Shown in pieces: positions 55,790 to 64,000 of a stretch of DNA of 64,000 nucleotides. The position numbers were made by a program, and so were the translations under genes. This stretch comes from Spinellus fusiger (lineage: Eukaryota > Mucoromycota > Mucoromycetes > Mucorales > Phycomycetaceae), in assembly GCA_025094145.1 (NCBI GenBank), contig JALLLS010000087.1:1-64000 (forward strand), read 5' to 3'. The first letter of the stretch is position 1. Each line of letters opens with the position of its first letter. The notes below the pieces were generated by a model. It made no database searches. It saw only the letters and a list, made by a program, of their open reading frames with translations, and had not been told where the DNA came from.

Positions 55790-57280
55790 AATTTCTTTCT
55801 GTTAGAGATAGGCCTTGTTATTTTCTCAATGGTGCTAGGTGAGGTAGAAATATCGTGTAATAGAAAGTAGTTTTATTTATTTATTTATTTTTATTTATTT
55901 TAAAAAAAGATAAAACAATTTAAGAAATTATGACAATTTTCTTTCTGGTCAGAAAACTGAAACAAAACATTTATTATAACTCATTGTGCCATTGAGTATT
56001 CTTAGGCTTACTTGAAGATTATCAAAGAATATAAGACCACATAAATTATAATGTACAAGTATATAATATACAATTCTTCTTGGAAGAATTCTTGTATCTG
56101 TTATATATAAATTTGGGCACAGCAGAAATCTAGGGCATAACACCCTGACAAATCATATAAAAAAGACTACATTCATGAAGAACTAAATGAAGAGTTATTT
56201 AGAAAATAATTATGAATTTTTTTAACTGTGTATTAAAGACTTAGTGTCTGTTAAAGAGGTTTTAATGAGCGGTTAAGTATATCATTCTTTATTTTATCTA
56301 AAAATTCTAGGAAATCAATAATATAAGTATAACGCCGCTAGGATGTATGATGGACTAATATAGTGATCTCTAAGTTTGACTATTTAATAATAATAAAAGT
56401 AAGTAGAATATTAGTGATTTTCATTTTCTTATCAAGTATGTTTTTTTATTAATAGAAAAAACAAAACCAAAAACCAAAAATCCCAGCGATTACATATCTC
56501 AAAATCTGGCCAAAATATCTCCAAAATAAGATTCAAGATACTTATAAAGATCTAAAATGTCAAAGAAATATTTAATTCTAATTATATTGTAGAGGTGGTT
56601 AATCCATATATGAATGTGGAATGAAAAAGAAGAGCTGTAATATTTCTCTTCTTTTTATACTTTTCGAGCCTAGTGGTATTATTGTCATAAGTGATATGTT
56701 TTGATCCCTTATTTTTCATTAAAAAGAGTAATTCAAATTATCTTTGATGTAAATTTTCTATGCGTGTATTGTTCCTGATTAATACTCTTAAAGATCTTTT
56801 GATAAACATACAATTACCATTCCTACTCCTATAATAGTCTATTGGGTTAATATTTCTATTTGTCTATCTTTCTTTCCCTTTATTTTATCTATTATAATAC
56901 ATTAAGCTTATGTATAGAGTTTACTTTCTTAAACTTGTTTATTTTCATCAGACAAAAAACATATACTATCAGTATATCTTATTTTCTATTCATAGTTCAT
57001 CTAACTATTAGAGACTCAGATGATGATCTTCTGCATTAATTTTTCATCACATGACATTGGAACCTTTTTATGCCGTTCCATTTACCTTAGTGTCTTTATA
57101 TTTATTGGTTGATGCATAATTCTTCAACCTAATGTTGTTCACGTATAATTGTGATAACCCAAAATTATCAATACTAATACATAATAATATAAACCTTTTA
57201 GATATATGGGGAAGAAAACAATACAGATCAGAGAACAGAAAAATAAATTAACATTGTGCCTCTAAAGTGAGAAATAATTA
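55790..57280. other. AT-rich desert, third segment
   Basis: TTTATTTA repeats at about 55870-55900; no gene. Nothing recognised. Confidence 0.45.
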
Positions 57281-57284
57281 AGAG

Positions 57285-57715
57285 ATTATTGAATATCAAA
57301 TTTAATATGTATGAAAAATAAGGCTGTTAATATACATTAAATTTGACAAGGAAATCGTGGCACTGAAAAGATGACAGTCATCATGTGGTTATTTTATATC
57401 AGAAGAAGAGTGCTTAGTGCAGCTAAAACAATCCCAAGAAAATATATACAACAACTGTATTAGCGGCTTCTAGCTTTGTTAATATAATTAAAAGTGAATG
57501 ATTAAGAAATGGTTTAAGGAAAATTTTAAGCTAAAGTTTTGAAGTATATGTACAAAACAATCACTAACTGCCGTAATGATCAAGCTGTTAGCTGATAACT
57601 CTACTACAAAGTCTCAAGTAGACCTGACTAAATCAAAGGTTTTCAGTGGTATTAAAAAGCTTATCCAAAAATCAACATTCAAAAAAAATTGTTTAAAGAA
57701 ATAGATATATAGAGT
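57285..57715 (-). repeat. Eroded homologue of the 42.1-42.65 kb remnant
   Basis: Shared order with copy 1: GTCATCCTGTGGTGATT/GTCATCATGTGGTTATT, CAGCAACTACACTAGCAGCTTCTGGCTTTG against CAACAACTGTATTAGCGGCTTCTAGCTTTG, and CAAGCTACCAGCTGATGGCTCTAC against CAAGCTGTTAGCTGATAACTCTAC, with AAAGTCTCAA following both. Most differences are C-to-T or G-to-A, consistent with ageing by deamination or RIP-like mutation. Confidence 0.65.
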
Positions 57716-58329
57716 GATCAATTAAGTACCAGTTTTCTGATGATGTAAAGTTGCTCCAATAGTAAGAGTATTGAGAGTTGGCATTTGGTGAATAGTAATA
57801 TAGACTCCGACGACTATACCAGTGTTTTGATTAAGTATATTGTCCTATATTTCATTCTCTCATCTCTTAGTCTTTGATTAATTTAAATAATTCAGATTAA
57901 TAAATAACCATTTTTTAAATGGTCCTATAAGACAGTGATTATCATTCAATTAATGTTTAACAAATCTCTACAAAGCCTAGATTTCAACTATATTGAGCAT
58001 TTTTGAGCAAAAGCATAGTGAACCATCTGCAATCACAAGATCTTCGGTAGAAAAAAAGAATCAATTATTATAAAGGGAATAGGTAAATAATCAATTGAAC
58101 GACTGTACAGGCATGAGCATGTCATCCACTGTCTAATACAGCCATGCCCAATTGAATTTAATAATTACCAAAAAAAAAAGGTTAATAATAAAATACCCCC
58201 TTTTTTTTGCATAAAACACTTTCTCTTTCTAAATATCCTAAAACCAACACAACATATCAGATAGAATTTCAAAAACTCACATCTGTGGAAAATATGATAA
58301 GCAGAAGACAAAATATTTCATGGCATATA

Positions 58330-59305
58330 TTACATGTTTAAGGCTAGATTAAGGTTGACTCTGATCGCGAGTGTAGTTGAGATGAAAACGCCCAAAGTTC
58401 AAAATATTATTAGAAATATAAAAAACACGGGTTACCATTATGTTTAAAGAGTCAGAGAAAACCCAAAAAAAACTCAGGGAAGAAGACCTTAGACACCTAG
58501 AAAAGTTTATTAAAAAGGATCTATTTGCCTTATACGATTATCTAAGAATGGAAATGTTGAAGTTTGAGGTTGATATGTAGAAACACTATTATCAGTTAAT
58601 GTAAGCAGTTAGGTTTCGGATCTTTTTCTTCAGCTCACAATCCAACTTTAACTGAAAAAACAAAGAGAAAAGGCTTAGTTTGGCTATGGAAGATGTCAAT
58701 TGGACAAACGACCAATGAAGAGTTATCTTGTCTGATGAGTCAAGGTACACCGTGAAAAGGAACAATAGAGGTTCCCGTGTCATAAGGAAATTTGAAAAAC
58801 ACTATGAACCTAATCATATTTTTCTAAGAATAAAATTTGGTAAAGGTAGCATTATCCCTTGGAGCAGGTTTAGTAAGGTGGGTTTGGCCCACTGGTCTTT
58901 ATTGATAGCACCGTAAAACAGGACAAATACATAAAATCCATTGACTTGTAAGCTCTATCTTTAGTACATGGGTTTACACCAGAAAAAAGAAATAATTTTT
59001 ATTACGAGAAGGTGCTAGCAAGCAAACTGGGGTATATAATAAATGTCGGAAAGAGACACATTAAGTTAAGGGCTTTGAGTATTGGCCTTTACAAAGCCCT
59101 GAATTAAACCCAATTGAACATATCTGGTAGGCCTTGGAAAGAAAAATCACAGAAATAAGAAAATCTATTACTAATATAGAAGGTTTTAATATTCTACATT
59201 TAGACGAATAGGAGAAAATCGGCGTTGATCTTGCACAACGATGAGTTCAAAGTATGACGGACAGAGCTAGGCAGTCATTGATACCAAAGGAGGCAATACA
59301 ATACA
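58330..59305 (+). pseudogene. Tc1/mariner transposase remnant D
   Basis: Plus-strand pieces: RLTLIASVVEMKTPKVQNII and RNIKNTGYHYV (HTH), VILSDESRYTVKRNNRGSRV (first Asp), FEKHYEPNHIFLRIKFGKGS, IPWSRFSKVGLAHWSLLI (diverged MVWGCF region), then EYWPLQSPELNPIEHIW-like sequence near 59070-59130 with stops, and MTDRARQSLIPKEAIQYN at the end. Stops and substitutions are many. It resembles the remnants at 54.3 and 61.1 kb in ending with an MxxRxQ(A/S)(V/L)I motif. Confidence 0.72.
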
Positions 59306-61120
59306 ATATTTTTATTTTTATTTTTATTTTATTTTCGATAAATAAGGATTTTTTTTAGCTTTGTTATACTTATGTTTGGAGCTCTTAGATCAAATGTGAA
59401 GTGTCTTATTTAATGTTGAATGTCTTATAAATATTGTCTTAAAATTTATTTTCAAATTTATTAAATTCAATTAAGTGTGACTATCACATGTAGATAGACC
59501 AAGCGTATTATTTTTTACTAACTGAGTCTTCAATTATATCACTCATTTCTCATGATTACATAAATATCTATTATACAATAGTATAATGAAGTATACATTT
59601 TGATTTTTGTATATTTTATTTTATTTTAATACAAATTTGAAATACTTTATCGCTTAAGTTTTATTTTAACTATTTCAATACTGCATGAGGCAAAGGCATA
59701 AGGTATACGTTCAAACTCAGTCGATTTATAATAGAAGTTTTTTCTGTTACCATATAAAGGCCTTTTGTAAATAAAAGTAGCTGCTATCTACTATATTTTT
59801 CAATAATATATTAAATACACGTTATTTTTTCCTGTTGGATTCAAAGACATACAGAGTGATGTATTTGGTATTGTTGCATAGTTACCAAAACAAAAAATTA
59901 AAATTTCTTTTTATTGTATTCTGAACCGTAATGCAAAGTATTCTAATGTCATTATGATATTCAAGTCTAGTTTTACAGGTAAATGCGATAATCCAATATA
60001 TTATATTTCATAAATTATTGTTGTAAAAATATTACTGTCTACATGTGAATAGTAATATTTTCAGAGCTGACAAAAAACATGCATTCTTTTATTCGCTGAA
60101 TTATCGTAAAAGACAAGACTCTACTGATGTTTCCATATATTCTCATTGAGATAATATATAATTTCTTCATTAACAAATAAAAAGAAAGAAAGGCATTAGC
60201 CATAAAATATTATCATTATACTCACAATCTTACAACCTATAAAATGTTTGTGAATAATACCATTGAGTTATAACGGATACTTTATTTAATCTAAATTAAA
60301 CAAACACCTTCAGAAAGTATATACAAAAAACCAGCTTTATTTTATCATTTATAACTAAATTTTTCTTGAATATGATTCTCTCTCAATCTTTAGATTAAGA
60401 GGCATTTGTCTATATATATATTAAAAAACGATCCAGGCAACATAAATCACCCATAAATCAATGAGTATCAGAGTTCCATCACTAATATTTTAGAAAATAA
60501 AAATAAAATAGCCCCTTTTTGGATACAATATGTTCAATCTTACCCTCACCAATGAAAAAATCAATAGAAAGTTATAGTTAGATTATCTGCTTATATATTT
60601 AACAATAAATATTGTCTATTGGCACAAGTCAAGATATCCATTCAATTCGATGTTAGAAATAGCAATAATAGTTGTTTGATAGAGCGTTAAAGTTTTGACA
60701 TAAAGAAATATAGTTATCATCAGAAATCTCATTGAAAGTTTAATACTATATGGCTATTTTTCATTTTTCTTCTTTGATAAAGACTAAGAATCTATGTGAT
60801 GAAATAATATTATTTGCCATCAGATGAGATTGATAGATTGAAGAGTCAAAGAATTGAATTTTCCTAGGTTTATAATTTTTCTAAATTGAATTTAACCTTA
60901 AAAATCTCTTTTCATGAGATACTTCTTGGTTGATGTATGAACATGCTACCACAAAGATAGATGAAGATAAAAGGTAAGACTTTATCAAAGGACTGACTCA
61001 TGTGAATCTCCGATGTGAACCCAATAAAACACCTCTGAGATGCATCGAGCTATGAGATTAGATAGATTATACGTACATTTAAGGTATTCTAAAGGATTAA
61101 AGTTTATTTTTTATTCAATA
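59306..61120. other. AT-rich desert, fourth segment
   Basis: No gene or clear repeat; ATTTTATTTTTATTTT runs near 59320. Nothing supported. Confidence 0.45.
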
Positions 61121-61129
61121 AAGGAGAAA

Positions 61130-61220
61130 ATATAGGTTCAAGTAACCAACGACTTCACTATTAGCATAGATAGGAGATGCCAAACAGTAGCTAGTACCAA
61201 GATACAATACAACTAAATAA
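61130..61220 (+). pseudogene. Tc1/mariner transposase C-terminal scrap
   Basis: Translation VTNDFTISIDRRCQTVASTK followed by IQYN-stop parallels the Tc1 C-terminus (SMxRRCQAVIxAKGGxxxY). Upstream sequence is too eroded to read. A very old remnant. Confidence 0.4.
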
Positions 61221-62668
61221 ATCTTTTTATAGGATAAACTAGAAATTATCAGTATTTACTATATATAATTGTTTTTAGTATCTAGCTTAAACCCTCATAT
61301 AAGAGTGGTGAGCCATTTAATGACAATATAATGAAGATATAGTTTGCCAAATGTGTCGGGAACTAAAAATTAGTCTTATACTAATTATGGACAGGGTAGT
61401 ATTCACCGATTCTGATTATTTATCTTCGTGATTTAATGAGGATATCCTGAATTTAAGAAACATTAGCAGACATTTAATTAGATATACTTCCAATAAAAAT
61501 TGAAGTGGAATTATTCTAGAATAGATCATTTAATAGTACGAGGACTTTATTTTTTTCATTATTTAGTTGTAGTCATGACTTCCAGATAGGCATCTTGTTG
61601 AATAAGATATATATAATATTCTATCCAGCAGTATTATTTCATAAAACACTGAGTCTATTTGACTTGATATAGGCTGAGTCAGATTAATGGAATATATCTT
61701 AACTAAATCTTTCTCTTTTATTATTTATATGAACTCATATTCTATCAGTACTTCATAATGAGCTCATTGATGAGTTTTACTAATACCAAAGAGCTGTCCT
61801 GTACAATGAAGCACATAGAAATATATGACCAATTATATTATTATCTTTATAAAAAATTGTATAAAAATTAAGAGCTCTCTGTATTTGGGTAGATACATAT
61901 GCATAAGTAGTCTCACAGTGCTTATCTATTGATAGATTATAGTCTATGTTCTAAAATGTTGCCATGAGAAGCATCTTTGTGTTACATTTCTGAGTTTTGG
62001 TCGTTTACTGCAAGTATGTCAATAATGGGAAAAAAAGTTGCAAGGGAAAAAAAAAAGAAAGGGAAAAAGAGAAAAGAGAGACGATAAATATTAAATATAA
62101 AAAATTCTGTGAATAGATTAGAAAATCCTTATCCAATAAGAGTAAGTAAAAAAAAATTCAAGCTTTGAGCTAACTTTGACAAAATGGATGCCTCAACAAA
62201 TGAAGAAGCCACCAATACTGAGCTATATAACACTTTATGCGAGAGAGAATTAGCTCCTTAATTTTACACTGATAGACTTCTATAAATAGTGGATTACGTG
62301 TTTTGGTATATTGAGTGTTGTTTAAATGGTCTTTTTTTTTATTAAAATGATAAGAATTCTTATCTGTTCTGAGTAATTCAAGTAAGCAAGGATAACGTAG
62401 ATGACAAATTTTCGCGTAAACATAGATTCTTAGACACAAAGATTCGACTTAATTAAAAATAAAGTTACGCATAGAGCCGAGTATCTGAGATCTTAAACAA
62501 CGTCACATTGACCTTAGTACTTAGAAATTGATTCTTTTTCTCTTGAGTCCTTCTTCCCTCTTTTCTCTGCTAAGATACAACTCTTGTAATTATTAATATA
62601 TATATAAATATAAATATATTTCTCGCGAGTTTATGGTTCACTAAAATAAATAATTTTCTAGCTTTAAA
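61221..62668. other. AT-rich spacer and Sds3-like promoter
   Basis: No gene. The ORF at 62170-62439 (minus) has no motif. The last 150 bases contain a TCTTTTTCTC pyrimidine tract and TATATATATAAATATAAATA close to the start codon at 62669. Confidence 0.4.
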
Positions 62669-64000
62669 ATGTATACAAAGAGTCATCGACATTACCCATC
62701 TCAACCATCGTGGTCATCTCATCGGCAATCAGGCAGTACAATACAGCCTCATGAGCCCATGTCCTCATTACCACCCAACAACTATAAGAGATCTCATATG
62801 TCCTCAGAAAACTACGTTTACAATAACCACTACAACTATAGCGACGATTTGCCTTATAGCCAAGACTGGGTAGAACCTCCCTTTGACATGCCTTCTGAGT
62901 ATGAGGGGCAGCCCTACCCACCTAATTGGCAAGAGGAATGTGATACACAACAAGAGTTTTACGAAGATTATGCTGCACAATATAATGTGCTGCGCGGTGA
63001 ACCTTCCACGCCTTCTTACATACAATACAAACAACAACGCCATCCTTCCCACTTCTTAAATATACCCCATTATACTTATGATTTTAATCATAGTTATAAT
63101 TATACTTACCATGACTATTATGGAAGTAATGAATCTGATAATTATTATGCATATGACAGAGCTGAACCTGACGACGACCCCTATGACAACGAAACCCCAG
63201 AAACACCCAAAAAGACAGATATAGACAAACAATCCCATGCTTCTACCTCTGCACAAACGTCGCTCTATAACGAATATCAAAACAAACAAGCCTCTTTGAA
63301 TGGCTATGACTCCAGTGCCTCTCACCCAACCCTTGGCTCAGGTACCAACTATGTTGTCTATTCTGATGAAGAGGAAAGAGAACATACCACTACAAGTAAG
63401 CAAGCTCAAAATGGTAATAACTTTCTCTTGTCTTGTTAAAGTATAAAAACATCTTATAAAACTAAATAACACTATGCCTACATAACAGATGTTTCAGCCT
63501 CTAAATCTTTCTCGAGTACATCTCGAGTGCATAAATGCAATGAGATCATTCAAAGAATTGAACAAGATTTTCTAGCTAACAAGGAAGAGTAAGTCATTCA
63601 TTATCTCAACTTTTATGTTATATATTCTTTTTAACATTCTGATTATTTCTTTAGAATTTATAAAGAGAAATTGAGTGCCTTAAAGGCTAAATTAGAGTCT
63701 ATACAAAATGGTAACTTCAAATGCAACTACTCTAGAATAGAAAAAAAAATATTATTTTCATTCTCATACTTCTTGCCCTTGTAATATGAATACATAATAG
63801 AAGACTACAAGCCTTTGAAAGACCAAGTAAAAAAACTTGGTGGAATTCGCAGGGAGACTATTGACAAAGCAAAAATGTCTATGGAGTATCAACTAATGTG
63901 TATTGAAAGGCAATATGATGCAGATACCCGAACTGTTGAAGATGAACTTTTGGTAACAACTAATCCTACGATAGATATTAAACTAACTCTTTTTGTAAAG
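62669..64000 (+). CDS. Sds3/BRMS1-family protein, partial at the right end
   Basis: Homologue of Sds3/Dep1/BRMS1, scaffold subunits of the Rpd3L/Sin3 histone deacetylase complex in the nucleus. The first exon from ATG 62669 encodes about 247 residues of Tyr/Asn/Ser/Pro-rich disordered sequence (for example HNHYNYSD-like and YNYTYHDYYGSNESDNYY). After an intron at about 63412-63488 the conserved domain begins: CNEIIQRIEQDFLANKEE, IYKEKLSALKAKLESIQN, then EDYKPLKDQVKKLGGIRRET and MEYQLMCIERQYDADTRTVE. RIEQDF..NKEEIYKEKL..L is the family signature; helices form a coiled coil. The gene continues beyond the window; the last donor lies at about 63951. Confidence 0.82.

Noticed and set aside
62664..63325. 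Minus-strand ORFs opposite the Sds3-like first exon
   Set aside because: Ile/Val-rich shadows of the Tyr/Asn-rich disordered coding exon.

Overview
The window looks like nuclear DNA of an early-diverging filamentous fungus. Mucoromycota (Mucorales-like) is my best guess, not a proof. Protein genes are cut by many short GT-AG introns of about 40-140 bases. Both the CEM1-type mitochondrial 3-oxoacyl-ACP synthase and the ALG6 glucosyltransferase are present. Microsatellites fill introns and spacers, and the mobile elements are eukaryotic Tc1/mariner, LINE ORF1 and TnpB/Fanzor-like remnants.

Layout. From 1 to about 24.4 kb is a compact run of housekeeping genes: a vezatin-type membrane protein, VPS16 (HOPS/CORVET), an inner-ring nucleoporin of the NUP155/170 family that stops after its N-terminal half, ribosomal protein uS13 (RPS18), a HAD phosphatase, an AGFG-type ArfGAP, mitochondrial ribosomal protein mS34, a NIPSNAP protein, mitochondrial 3-oxoacyl-ACP synthase, ALG6, a TMEM230-family protein and a UCH37-family deubiquitinase. 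From 24.4 to 29.0 kb is an AT-rich spacer with repeat traces. From 29.0 to 39.5 kb lie mitochondrial aconitase, a Kex2/furin protease, an Spp1-type PHD subunit of the Set1 (COMPASS) complex, and an intronless class 1A (fumarate-type) dihydroorotate dehydrogenase.

From about 39.5 to 62.6 kb is a strongly AT-rich transposon graveyard: a decayed LINE ORF1, one Tc1/mariner element inserted inside another, at least three further Tc1 remnants, and diverged repeat families seen two or more times. One ordinary gene, inosine triphosphate pyrophosphatase, sits as an island at 50.1-51.1 kb. Coding sequence resumes at 62.7 kb with an Sds3/BRMS1-family (Rpd3L histone deacetylase) gene that runs off the right end.

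The genes do not form one pathway; the order is ordinary eukaryotic synteny, with divergent pairs sharing short intergenic regions (VPS16/NUP155, HAD/ArfGAP, ALG6/TMEM230). Points most worth a second look are the UCH37 homologue whose catalytic cysteine is replaced by tyrosine while the rest of the protein stays intact, the intronless bacterial-type DHODH at the edge of the transposon desert, the half-length NUP155, the nested Tc1 elements, and the TnpB/Fanzor-like zinc-ribbon remnant at about 10.5 kb. I did not find a convincing unknown multigene system. All exon joins were made by eye from splice consensus and family similarity.
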